A stretch of DNA of 64,000 nucleotides from Parahaliea mediterranea (lineage in GTDB: Bacteria > Pseudomonadota > Gammaproteobacteria > Pseudomonadales > Halieaceae): contig NZ_QEWO01000002.1 in assembly GCF_003402235.1 (NCBI RefSeq), forward strand, positions 372,001 to 436,000, read 5' to 3'. Every line of letters starts with the position of its first letter. Positions within the stretch are counted from its first letter, which is position 1. Shown one piece after another: positions 27,248 to 35,894 of this stretch. Made by a program: the position numbers and the translations under genes. The notes beneath the pieces were generated by a model that made no database searches, had not been told where the DNA came from, and worked only from the letters and a program-made list of their open reading frames with translations.

Positions 27248-29614
27248 TCAGAAGAACTTGCGCAGGGTCAGGCCCACAGTGCGCGGCTGGTTGGTGCGAT
27301 AGGCCAGGCGGGCGCGGCCGCCGCGCTCGCGGTCGAAGGACAGATCCGCGTTCTCATCGGTGAGGTTGTTGGCATAAAGCACCGCCTCCCACGTATCCCA
27401 CAACAGGCCCGCGGACAGGTTCACCTGCTCGTAGGCGTCCAGTTCCAGGTCGACACTGGTCACCTCGTTGCCGGTGGCGCCGCCAAAGGGCAGGCCGCTC
27501 ACAAACTCGCCGGCGCCGTCCACCTGGTCACTGGGCTGGGTGTAGCGGTCGCCCACGTACTGCACCAGCGCCGACAGGTACAGCTCGTTGGCGCCAAAGG
27601 GCGCGGCCTCAAAGGTGTAGGTGGCGCCGGCGGAGAACTGCAGTTCCGGCACCGAGGCCAGGCGGTTGCCCTCTTCCACGCCTCCCACAATGTTGCCGTC
27701 GCTGTCGGTCACAGTGGAGTCAAACTCCGCCTCCACATAGCTGCCGGTCAGCGACAGCAGCAGGTTGTCCACGGGGTAGGCAGACAGCTCCCACTCGGCG
27801 CCCAGGGTGTGTGCCTCGGGCACGTTGAAGGAGATGCGCGAGGAGCAGGAGCCCGCATCCAGGGTAACCTGCAGGTCTTCGATATCAGTGTAGAAAATGG
27901 CGGCGTTGAAGCGCACTGCGGCAAACTGGCTCTTAAAGCCGAGTTCATAGTTCCACAGGCTCTCGTCGTCGTAGGCCTGGAAGCCGCCGAAGGTCTCCTC
28001 ATCGGCGTCGTTGCACAGGGTGCGGTTCAGTGGGTCATTCACCCCGCCCAGGCGAAAGCCCTGGGAGGCCTGGGCGTTCACCGTCATGGCATCACTCACG
28101 TCGTAGCTGGCCATCACCCGGGGGTTGAAGCCATCGGACGAGGTGGCGTCGGTCTGGTCGTCGCCGTTGGAGAACAGCCCGCCGGTGGTGAAGCGGCGCT
28201 CTTCCTCAAAGTCGTACCAGCGCCCGCCCAGGGTCACCACCAAGCGCTCGGTCACGCTGTAGTTGGCCTCGCCAAACACCGCGGTCTGCTCTATGTCGTA
28301 GGGCAGGTCCGAGTTGTAGGGTGAATCCACCGGGTAGCCGTTGGACACCGCCGCCGCGGTGCCCTCCCCCAGGGTGGCATCGGTAAAGGCGTCGTAACCG
28401 GGGGTCGGCAAGCGCTGGGCGTACTTGCGCTCCACATCCGAGTAGAAAGCACCCACCACCCATTGCAGGTCGCCCTCGCCGGCGGAAGCCAGGCGAATTT
28501 CGTGGGTGATCTGTTCCAGGTCGGTGGTGTCGCGCAGGTTGGAGGGCAGGGTCACCGCCGCGTCGGGAAAGCCCAGGTCCACCGACACCGAGCCGGACAG
28601 GGCACTGGCGTCGCGGCTCACCAGGATGTCGCGCTCGGTGTAGCTGCCGGCGTAGGTGAGATCCACGCTGCCCAGCCCCCAGTCCACCACCAGGTCGGTG
28701 ATCAGGGTTTCGTCCTCAAAGGCCTCGTCCAGCAGCAGGTACTGCTCGCGCTCATCCAGTTCAATGGCCGGGCGGGTGGTGGTGTAGGGGTTGGCGAACA
28801 GGCTGAACACTTCCTGGCGGTTGAAGCCGTCGGCCTCGATCTCCTGGTAGATCACCCGCGGCGTGATGGTGAGGTTGTCGGTGGGGGCAATGGCCAGGGC
28901 AACCCGGCCACCGTAGCGTCCGCCGCTGTTCACGTCGTCCTTGCGGGTGCCGCCCTCACCCAGGGCGTCGATGTAGCCGCCGTATTCCGTGCCGTAGCCC
29001 ACTACCCGCAGGGCCATAATGTCACCCAGGGGAATGTTCAGGTGGCCCTTCAGGTGGCCGCCCTCCTCGCCGTCGGTGATGGTGTTGACGTTGGCCTCCA
29101 CCGAGCCGCTGAAATCTTCAAAGTCCGGCTGGTTGGTAATAAAGCGAATGGTGCCCCCCACCGAGCCGGAGCCAAACAGGGTGCCCTGCGGCCCGCGCAG
29201 GGTTTCCACCCGGTTCAGGTCGTACAGGTCGATGTCCGGCGTGAACAGGGACAGGGAGATCACCGTCTCGTCCACATACACCCCCACCTGCTCCTTCACC
29301 CCGGGCTGGTCGCGCACCACCTGGCCGGCGGACACACCGCGAATGGCCACCTGGCTCTGGCCCGGGCCAAGGTTCTGGATGGACAGGCCGGCGACATTGC
29401 GCGACAGGTCCTCGAGGTTGACCGCCCCGCTGCGGCGGATGTCCTCCTCGGACATGGCGTTGATGGAGAAGGGCAAATCCTGGGCCGAGGCCTCGCGCTT
29501 GGTGGCGGTCACCACCACTTCCTCCAGTTGGGCCCGGGCGATGCCGGGTGCGAGGGTGGCTGCCAGGGCGGTGACAACAGCGGCGCTCAGCAGGTTTTTA
29601 TTGGCATGGGACAT
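27248..29614 (-). CDS. TonB-dependent receptor
   Basis: 788 residues. Signal peptide ending GIARA, TonB box LEEVVVTATKREA, plug with LNRVETLRGPQGTLFGSGSVGG, and a barrel that ends GLTLRKFF. Large loops with acidic stretches. The ligand is not evident. On the same strand as the molybdenum hydroxylase genes downstream, but 138 bases and a hairpin separate them. The 129-base region upstream contains the promoter; the next gene (SDR) reads in the same direction and ends before it. Confidence 0.88.
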   Translation of the reverse strand: MSHANKNLLSAAVVTALAATLAPGIARAQLEEVVVTATKREASAQDLPFSINAMSEEDIRRSGAVNLEDLSRNVAGLSIQNLGPGQSQVAIRGVSAGQVVRDQPGVKEQVGVYVDETVISLSLFTPDIDLYDLNRVETLRGPQGTLFGSGSVGGTIRFITNQPDFEDFSGSVEANVNTITDGEEGGHLKGHLNIPLGDIMALRVVGYGTEYGGYIDALGEGGTRKDDVNSGGRYGGRVALAIAPTDNLTITPRVIYQEIEADGFNRQEVFSLFANPYTTTRPAIELDEREQYLLLDEAFEDETLITDLVVDWGLGSVDLTYAGSYTERDILVSRDASALSGSVSVDLGFPDAAVTLPSNLRDTTDLEQITHEIRLASAGEGDLQWVVGAFYSDVERKYAQRLPTPGYDAFTDATLGEGTAAAVSNGYPVDSPYNSDLPYDIEQTAVFGEANYSVTERLVVTLGGRWYDFEEERRFTTGGLFSNGDDQTDATSSDGFNPRVMASYDVSDAMTVNAQASQGFRLGGVNDPLNRTLCNDADEETFGGFQAYDDESLWNYELGFKSQFAAVRFNAAIFYTDIEDLQVTLDAGSCSSRISFNVPEAHTLGAEWELSAYPVDNLLLSLTGSYVEAEFDSTVTDSDGNIVGGVEEGNRLASVPELQFSAGATYTFEAAPFGANELYLSALVQYVGDRYTQPSDQVDGAGEFVSGLPFGGATGNEVTSVDLELDAYEQVNLSAGLLWDTWEAVLYANNLTDENADLSFDRERGGRARLAYRTNQPRTVGLTLRKFF

Positions 29615-29743
29615 TGCGGGCTTCCTCAGTTATGGTTTCTTATGCAACTGAGTCTAGCTCGCCCTGACGAGGCTGCAGCGCCGCTAAATGTAACTATTAC
29701 ACAAGATCGGTTTTGAGGGTTTCGCCGCGCCGCACAATAGTGT

Positions 29744-30517
29744 TCACGGCTTCCACGGCACGCCGTTGATGTGGCCGCCGCCATCCACAAACAGGGTGTT
29801 GCCGGTCATATAGCGGGCGCCTTCGCCGGCCAGAAACAGCACCACAGGCGCGATATCGCGCTCCGGGTCGCCGCTGTAACCCATGGGAATCAGCTGGTTG
29901 ATCTGCTCGATCATCTGCGGCGCGCGCTCCTGCATGACTTTATAGGCGCTGGTGGCCGCGCCGGGGCACACGGCGTTTACCGTAATGCCGTCGCGGCCCC
30001 ACTCCACCGCGGCGGTACGGGTGAGCGCGCGCACCGCCTCCTTGGCGCAGTTGTAATCGACGGTGCCCGCGTGGGCGTTCACCCCGTTCAGCGAGCACAT
30101 ATTGATGATGCGGCCCCACTGCTGGCGCGCCATGGCCGGGTAAACCGCCTGCATGGCCTCGTGCACCGCGGCAAAGCCCGCAGTGAGGGAGCGCTGCATG
30201 CGCTCACGAACGATGTCCTGGGTGGGCAGCAGGGGGCTGCCGGTGGGATAGGCGTTGTTCACCAGCACATCCACCCGCTCAAAGCGCGCCAGGGTCTGCG
30301 CCACCAGCGCCTGCACGCTGTCCAGTTGGGTGATGTCGGTGTGCACGAAGTGGCCCTCGCCCCCCAGCGCAGTCACCTCGCCGGCAACGCGCTCGCCGTC
30401 CTCGGTATTGATGTCGGCCACCATCACCACCCAGCCCTCGCGGGCAAAGGTGCGGGCAACGGCCTCGCCAATGCCGGCGGCGGCGCCGGTCACTATGGAA
30501 ATCTTACGCTCGTGCAT
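29744..30517 (-). CDS. short-chain dehydrogenase/reductase
   Basis: 257 residues. Rossmann glycine motif TGAAAGIGEA at residues ~11-20, NNAY, catalytic Ser in NMCSLNGV, and YNCAK (Tyr/Lys pair), then the PG motif of the SDR C-terminal half. VMVADINTE: an acidic residue after beta-2 favours NAD. Reads in the same direction as the enoyl-CoA hydratase gene 69 bases upstream, so the pair may act on an acyl-CoA or alcohol intermediate. The substrate is unknown. Confidence 0.85.
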   Translation of the reverse strand: MHERKISIVTGAAAGIGEAVARTFAREGWVVMVADINTEDGERVAGEVTALGGEGHFVHTDITQLDSVQALVAQTLARFERVDVLVNNAYPTGSPLLPTQDIVRERMQRSLTAGFAAVHEAMQAVYPAMARQQWGRIINMCSLNGVNAHAGTVDYNCAKEAVRALTRTAAVEWGRDGITVNAVCPGAATSAYKVMQERAPQMIEQINQLIPMGYSGDPERDIAPVVLFLAGEGARYMTGNTLFVDGGGHINGVPWKP

Positions 30518-30586
30518 GGTTGTTTGCTCTCTTTGGCTTTGTATGGCTTTTCTCTATGTGGTTTGCCGTCAAGGCGGCTTGTGTTA

Positions 30587-31402
30587 TCAGAGCGGCCGCC
30601 AGCGCGGCGCGCGCCCCTCAGTAAAGGCCTGCATGCTCTCTTCCATGCAACCCGAGAAATAGCCCAGTACCTGGGTGCGGTTTTCCAGTTCCATGGCATG
30701 GCGCAGGCTGGGGGCATCCAGGCCGGCGTGCAGGCCCTTCTTGGTCATCCACACGCCGTATTCGCTGTTCTGGGCGATGGCCCGGGCAGTATCGAGCGCG
30801 GCTGCCTGCAGTTCATCTGGCGCCACGGTGCGCGAGGTAAGCCCCAGCGACTGGGCCTCGGCGGCGTCGAACACGCGCCCGGTCAGCATCAGCTCGGTGG
30901 CCGCGGAAACGCCCACCAGCCGCGGCAACAGGTAGCTGCAGCCCACATCGCAGGCCGACAAGCCGGTCTTGATGAAGGCCGCACCGAACTTGGCGCTGCT
31001 GGCGCCAATGCGCACGTCGCAGGCCATGGCGATGGCGAGGCCGCCCCCCACCGCGGCCCCGCCCACGGCCGCAATCACCGGCTTGTCGCAGTCGTAGATG
31101 GCCAGCATCAGCTCGGCCAGGTACTCCTGGTACTTGTAGACAAAGCCCAGCTGAGACATGCCATCTGTACCGGGAACAGCACCAGGGCCGGCGCCCTGGG
31201 CCTTCAGGTCGGCCCCGGCGCAAAAGCCCTTGCCCGCGCCGGTGAGTATCACCACGCGCACACTGCGGTCGTGGTTCAACGCGCGAAAGCAGTCAGTCAG
31301 CTCGCCCACCAGCCCGGCATCCAGCGCGTTCAGCCGCTCGGGGCGGTTCATGGTCAGTGTGAGCACACCCGCTTCCGGGCTCTCCTTCAGTACAACAGAC
31401 AC
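30587..31402 (-). CDS. enoyl-CoA hydratase/isomerase family protein
   Basis: 271 residues. Crotonase fold: GAGKGFCAGADLKAQG, oxyanion-hole segment AAVGGGLAIAMACDVRIGA, and KFGAAFIKTGLSACDVGCSYLLPRLVG. The Glu that normally follows KFGQP is Phe here; the second catalytic Glu is kept in ATELMLTG. The SACD(V)G variant is a recognisable subgroup, so hydratase activity should not be assumed. Probably co-transcribed with the SDR gene at 29744. Confidence 0.82.
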   Translation of the reverse strand: MSVVLKESPEAGVLTLTMNRPERLNALDAGLVGELTDCFRALNHDRSVRVVILTGAGKGFCAGADLKAQGAGPGAVPGTDGMSQLGFVYKYQEYLAELMLAIYDCDKPVIAAVGGAAVGGGLAIAMACDVRIGASSAKFGAAFIKTGLSACDVGCSYLLPRLVGVSAATELMLTGRVFDAAEAQSLGLTSRTVAPDELQAAALDTARAIAQNSEYGVWMTKKGLHAGLDAPSLRHAMELENRTQVLGYFSGCMEESMQAFTEGRAPRWRPL

Positions 31403-31546
31403 GGCGTTCTCCTTTTTTTCGTGTGCAGGCTGTAGAGCTAAACCCTTACCCGGCGCGGTGCAAGTCGATGGGTTATATTTCGGTCCTGCGGCATAAGCAG
31501 TCGAACAATAACAGGCTATTCACAGCCATCAGCGGGAGCGCAGGCG

Positions 31547-32314
31547 ATGCATGAGATCGATCTCAGCGGCAAGGTTGCCCTGGTCACCGGCGGCAGCCGG
31601 GGGCTGGGCAGAGCCATGGTCATGGGGCTGGCACAGGCCGGGGCAGATGTCATCATCGCCAGCCGCAGGCAGGAGAGCTGCCAGGCGGTTGCGGAGGCGG
31701 TGCAACGCGACACCGGCCGCCGGGCCCTGCCGGTGGCCGCCCACACTGGCCAGATGAATGACCTGGATCGGCTGATCGACACCAGCTACCAGGCCTTCGG
31801 ACGGGTGGATGTGCTGATCAACAATGCCGGTATCAACCCCGCCATGGGCGAGCTGTCGGCCCTGCCGCCGGAACTGTTCCAGAAGATGTTTGACGTCAAC
31901 ACCAAGGGACCCTGGTACCTGGCCTCGCGGCTGGCGCCGCGCATGGCGCAGCACGGCGGCGGCTCCATCATCAATGTGTTGTCGGTGGGCGCGCTCAAGC
32001 CCTCGGCCCTGCAGGGCTTTTACGCCAGCACCAAGGCGGCGCTGCAGGCCCTGACCCGGGTGATGGCGGCGGAGTGGGCCGGCCAGGGCATACGGGTCAA
32101 CGCCCTGGCCCCCGGCAGCTACCATTCCGACCTGTTCGACGGTTCCGCCGCGGCCATCCCCGGCTTTGAGGACGGCGCCAAGGCCGCCTCGCTGCAAAAG
32201 CGTGTTGCCGAGACCGAAGAGATTATCGGGCCAGTGCTCTACCTCGCCAGCGACCTGTCGGCCTACACCACCGGCCACACCCTGGTCAGCGACGGCGGCT
32301 ATATGGTGCTGTAG
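31547..32314 (+). CDS. short-chain dehydrogenase/reductase (SDR)
   Basis: 255 residues. GGSRGLGRA glycine motif, NNAG, Ser in INVLSVGALKPSALQG, and YASTK catalytic pair; ASRRQE after beta-2 points to NADP preference. C-terminal GHTLVSDGGYMVL is standard. Divergent from the enoyl-CoA hydratase gene (144 bases between). Substrate unknown. Confidence 0.87.
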   Translation: MHEIDLSGKVALVTGGSRGLGRAMVMGLAQAGADVIIASRRQESCQAVAEAVQRDTGRRALPVAAHTGQMNDLDRLIDTSYQAFGRVDVLINNAGINPAMGELSALPPELFQKMFDVNTKGPWYLASRLAPRMAQHGGGSIINVLSVGALKPSALQGFYASTKAALQALTRVMAAEWAGQGIRVNALAPGSYHSDLFDGSAAAIPGFEDGAKAASLQKRVAETEEIIGPVLYLASDLSAYTTGHTLVSDGGYMVL

Positions 32315-32476
32315 CCAGCCAGGGCGTTGTAGCTAGCTTGGGCCGGTCCACCACGATGCGCGTGACCACCCGGCTGATGCCCAGTGAGGCGTTGCCGCTG
32401 AGTTCGTCGCACAGCCGGTTGAGCACGCGCTACCAGCTCTAAGCACCAGCCCCCGCCCCAGCAAAAAGGCCAGCCC
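32315..32476. other. intergenic stretch with a possible decayed reading frame
   Basis: Between convergent genes. On the minus strand, 32424 down to about 32335 reads as a clean protein-like frame (VLNRLCDELSGN, then ASLGISRVVTRIVVDRP). It is preceded directly by an in-frame TAG and runs on into sequence without recognisable content. No start context. It may be a gene fragment; I cannot name a family. Confidence 0.25.
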
Positions 32477-33391
32477 TCAGGCCGCATCCCGCCTGAGCGG
32501 CTGGCACATGCAGTGCACCCCGCCACCGCCAGCGGTGAACAGGCTAACATCCGGGTCGATCACCGCCAGGCCGTAGGCCCGGCACTTGTCCTTCAGCTCC
32601 GTGTTGTCCCTGGGCAGCAGCACCCGGTCGTTGCCCAGCGCCACTACGTTACAGCCAAGTTCCAGCATGGCGCGGTAGGAAATATCGATCAGCTCAATGC
32701 CCTGGGCGCGCAGCCAGTCGAGAAATTCCGGCTCCAGGGCCTGGCCACACACCGCGGCCAGGCCCTCGCTGAGCATGGCCAGCTTGACATCCAGATGCAG
32801 GAAGTACGGGTCGAAGTGGTAGCTGTGGAAGGTCCAGCCCTCGGCCTCCACCCAGCTGCGCAGCTGGGCCAGGCCCTCGGCGCTGGTGCGCTCGCCGCTG
32901 CTGCCGCAGAGAATAACCCCGGGCTTTAGCACCATGAAGTCACCCCCTTCCAGGCTGCCGGCGGTAACGATGTCGTAGACCGGGATGCGCTTGCCCAGAT
33001 AGAACTCCAGCACCGCCTTCCACTCGCCGCGCCGCCACGGGCTGTACATCTGGGTGATGATGGGCCCCCAGGGGGTCATGACCGAGGAATCCCGGGCGTA
33101 AAGCTGATAGGGCAGCGTCGGGTCCGGCGGCAACAGGTGGGTGGTAACGCCGGCGCCCATGTAAGCATCGAGCATTTCGTTGTACTGGATACGGGCCTGC
33201 TGCGGGTCGTAGTGGCGGCCAAGGCGCTGGGAGCGGCGCGACATGGCGTTGCCACTCTGCCAGCTGTAGTGATCCATGGGACCGATCAGCACGTCGCGCA
33301 GCACGCCGTACTCGGAGTCCATCCCCCAGTTTTCAAGTACCGGCGTACCGCCACCGGCCACACGATGGCCCAGATTCATGTGTTCGCTCAT
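32477..33391 (-). CDS. guanidino-group-modifying enzyme (amidinotransferase / deiminase / dimethylargininase family)
   Basis: 304 residues, cytoplasmic. The catalytic set of the penta-alpha/beta-propeller superfamily is visible: Arg100-Asp101 (YARDSSV), EGGD at 148-151, HLD at His199-Asp201, and the nucleophile Cys294 in GGGVHCMCQPLRR near the C-terminus. Such enzymes hydrolyse or transfer the amidino group of arginine-like substrates. It overlaps the M20 hydrolase gene by four bases (ATGA) and is last in the AruI-AruH-like operon. Deimination of a guanidino acid to a ureido acid is my preferred hypothesis; dimethylargininase or amidinotransferase activity is not excluded. Confidence 0.8.
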   Translation of the reverse strand: MSEHMNLGHRVAGGGTPVLENWGMDSEYGVLRDVLIGPMDHYSWQSGNAMSRRSQRLGRHYDPQQARIQYNEMLDAYMGAGVTTHLLPPDPTLPYQLYARDSSVMTPWGPIITQMYSPWRRGEWKAVLEFYLGKRIPVYDIVTAGSLEGGDFMVLKPGVILCGSSGERTSAEGLAQLRSWVEAEGWTFHSYHFDPYFLHLDVKLAMLSEGLAAVCGQALEPEFLDWLRAQGIELIDISYRAMLELGCNVVALGNDRVLLPRDNTELKDKCRAYGLAVIDPDVSLFTAGGGGVHCMCQPLRRDAA

Positions 33392-34635
33392 ACGCTCAGC
33401 CCTGCGCTGTTGATGATGGCGTGCAGCAGCACGTCGGCGCCCTGCCCCGCCTGTGTCCGGGTAATGGATTCCGCCTCGTTGTGGCTGAGGCCGTCCTTGC
33501 AGGGAATGAAGATCATGCTGGTGGGCGCCACGGCGGCCACGTTACAGGCGTCGTGCCCGGCGCCGGACACCATGCGCCGGTGGCTATAGCCAAGGCCATC
33601 TACCGCCGCCTGCACGGCGGCAACACAGTCCGGGTGGAAGGTGACGCCGGGCGCTTCCCAGAAGCAGTTGAGGGTGTAATGCAGGCCAAGGGCGTCATTG
33701 ACCGCCTTCGCAATGTCGCCAAGGGCCGCCACCATGGCCGCGTAACGGGAAGCATCCGGGTGACGCAGATCAACGGTGAACTCCAGCCGCCCGGGCACGG
33801 TATTGCTGGAGCCGGGCTGGGTGTCGATGTAACCCACAGTCACCCGGGCCTCCGGCGCATGCGCATCGGCCAGGGCATACAGCCGCGGCAGCATGCCCGC
33901 CAGGGCCTGTACCGGGTCTTTGCGGCCGCGCATTGGCGTGGGGCCGGCGTGGGCCTCCACGCCCTGCACCACCAGCCGGTGCCGGCTCATGTGCTGCACG
34001 CCCTCCACCACGCCGATGGCCAGGTTTTGCTGCTCCAATACCGGACCCTGCTCGATGTGCAGTTCAAAGGCGGCGTGCACCGGCTGCGCCCTGGCCGGTT
34101 CGCTGCCTTGGTAGCCGGTGGCGGTAAGGGCGTCTGCCACGCTGGTGCCCTCGCGGTCGCGCAGGGCCATGGCGTCGGCCAGGGCCATGCGGCCAGACCA
34201 CACGGCCGAGCCCATCATGGCAGTGTCGAAGCGGCAGCCCTCCTCGTTGGTCCACACCACCACTTCCAGCGGGTGGCGGGTTGTGAGGCCGGCGTCGTTC
34301 AGGGTTTCGATCACCTCCAGCGCCGCCAGCACGCCGTAGATGCCATCGTAGTTGCCGCCGCTGGGCTGGGTATCCAGGTGGCTGCCACTGAGCACCACCG
34401 GCGCATCGGGCTTGCTGCCCTCGCGGCGCACGAACAGGTTGCCGACCTCATCCACCCGCACGCTGCAGTGCGCGGCGCGGGCCCACTCCAGAAAGCACTC
34501 GCGCCCCTGGCGGTCTTCCTCGGTCAGCGCCTGGCGGTTGACCCCGCCGGCCCCGGTGGCGCCAAAGGCCGACATGGCCTCCAGGCGCTGCCACAGGCGC
34601 TCGCGGTTAATGCGCAGTTCAGCGGTTGTACTCAT
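33388..34635 (-). CDS. M20-family Zn-dependent amidase (N-carbamoylase / ureidopropionase / allantoate amidohydrolase type)
   Basis: 415 residues. The metal motifs of the AllC/HyuC subgroup are present: GSHLDTQPSGGNYDGIYG (His86, Asp88, Asp97) and WTNEEGCRF (Glu131-Glu132). QPVHAAFELHIEQGPVLE is another hallmark of this subgroup. Known members cleave the ureido (carbamoyl) group from N-carbamoyl amino acids, beta-ureidopropionate, allantoate or ureidoglycolate. Overlaps its neighbours on both sides by four bases, so it is translated in concert with the AruH-like and deiminase-like genes. An N-carbamoyl substrate produced by the deiminase-like enzyme would fit. Confidence 0.83.
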   Translation of the reverse strand: MSTTAELRINRERLWQRLEAMSAFGATGAGGVNRQALTEEDRQGRECFLEWARAAHCSVRVDEVGNLFVRREGSKPDAPVVLSGSHLDTQPSGGNYDGIYGVLAALEVIETLNDAGLTTRHPLEVVVWTNEEGCRFDTAMMGSAVWSGRMALADAMALRDREGTSVADALTATGYQGSEPARAQPVHAAFELHIEQGPVLEQQNLAIGVVEGVQHMSRHRLVVQGVEAHAGPTPMRGRKDPVQALAGMLPRLYALADAHAPEARVTVGYIDTQPGSSNTVPGRLEFTVDLRHPDASRYAAMVAALGDIAKAVNDALGLHYTLNCFWEAPGVTFHPDCVAAVQAAVDGLGYSHRRMVSGAGHDACNVAAVAPTSMIFIPCKDGLSHNEAESITRTQAGQGADVLLHAIINSAGLSV

Positions 34636-35876
34636 ACGTTGGCGCCTCCTTCGTGCACTCCTGCCTGTCCCCTTGCTTGAACAAAGCGCGCAATGCGATC
34701 AAAGGCCGGGCGCAGTATGTTGATCGGCTGGGCCAGCGACACCCGCACGTGGTTGCGGCAATTGTCGCCAAAACCGATGCCGGGCAGCACCGATACGCCC
34801 ACCGCCTCCAGTAACTGTTCGGCAAAGGCGCTGCCGTCCGCGGCGATCTCACTGACGTCGATCATCACGAACATACCCGCCGGCGGTACTTCGCAGCGCA
34901 GGCCGGGAATGTCCGCCACCCGCTGGCACACGTAGTCCCGGCGCACCCGGTATTCCTCGCGCACGCCCTGAATGTATTCCTCGTCGTTGGTGAGGGCGAA
35001 GGCGGCGGCGTCCTGCACAAACTGGCAGCAGCCGAAGATGGTGGACGAGGTGAAGTCCAGCAGCCGGTCGGCCACCGCCTGGCTGCTCACCGTCCAGCCC
35101 AGGCGCCAGCCGGTCATGGCGTGTGATTTGGACAGGCCATCGATCAACACCACATTATCCAGCTGCCGCGCCGCCCGGCGCAGGCTGACGTGGGGTGCGT
35201 CGAAGGTGATCATGGAATAGACCTCGTCGCACAGCAGCCAGATGTTGCGCTCCAGGCAGAAAGCCGCCAGTTCCCTGAGGTCGTCCTCGCCGATCATGTT
35301 GCCCGCCGGGTTGCCGGGGGTGTTGATCATCACCACCCGGGTGCGTGGGGTGATGGCCGCCTTCACCGCCTGCAGGCGGAAGGCAAAGCCGGCGCCGGCG
35401 TCCAGGGCAAAGCCCACCTTGCTGATGTTAAGCGCGCGGAAGATGCCCTCGTAGCCGATGTACATGGGCTCGGCCACCACCACCTCATCGCCCGGGTCCA
35501 CCAGGCAGGCCAGCACGGAATAGATGGCGTTGGTGGCGCCGGGGAAGATCACCACCTCGTCCGGGTCGCACAATTTGCCGGAGGCGCGGGATTCGATGCC
35601 GGCGATGGTTTCGCGCAGGCTGCGCTCGCCGCGCCCGGGAGCGTAGTGGGTGCGGCCCTTGTGCAGCGCGTCAATGCCGGCCTGTACCACTCTTGGCGGC
35701 GTGGCGAGGTCGGGGTCGCCCACCGACAGCAGGTAGACTTCCTCGCCGGCGTCGAAACGCTGGCAGGCGCGGTCGTGGACCGCCCAGACGTCTCCCCCCT
35801 CGCCGGCGAGGCGCTCGGTCAGGGCGCTGAAGCCGCCCGCGAATAACTGGCTGTGTGCATTCATTGTGCTGTCCAT
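34632..35876 (-). CDS. aruH: class I/II aminotransferase, AruH-like (arginine:pyruvate transaminase)
   Basis: 414 residues. PLP lysine is Lys250 in LIDGLSKSHAMTGWRLGW, with Asp217 in CDEVYS and Asn189 in NTPGNPAG. Compared from memory with Pseudomonas AruH, the phrases LLSVGDPD, THYAPGRGERSLRETIA, GDEVVVAEPMYIGYE, SKSHAMTGWR and QFVQDAA recur in the same order. The AruI-like gene upstream makes this pairing convincing. Expected reaction: L-arginine plus pyruvate to 2-ketoarginine plus alanine. Start at 35876, or at ATG 35864 four codons later; neither has a strong ribosome site. Symbol assigned by similarity of family and context. Confidence 0.75.
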   Translation of the reverse strand: MDSTMNAHSQLFAGGFSALTERLAGEGGDVWAVHDRACQRFDAGEEVYLLSVGDPDLATPPRVVQAGIDALHKGRTHYAPGRGERSLRETIAGIESRASGKLCDPDEVVIFPGATNAIYSVLACLVDPGDEVVVAEPMYIGYEGIFRALNISKVGFALDAGAGFAFRLQAVKAAITPRTRVVMINTPGNPAGNMIGEDDLRELAAFCLERNIWLLCDEVYSMITFDAPHVSLRRAARQLDNVVLIDGLSKSHAMTGWRLGWTVSSQAVADRLLDFTSSTIFGCCQFVQDAAAFALTNDEEYIQGVREEYRVRRDYVCQRVADIPGLRCEVPPAGMFVMIDVSEIAADGSAFAEQLLEAVGVSVLPGIGFGDNCRNHVRVSLAQPINILRPAFDRIARFVQARGQAGVHEGGANV

Positions 35877-35894
35877 TGGCTGTGTCCAGGGCGC

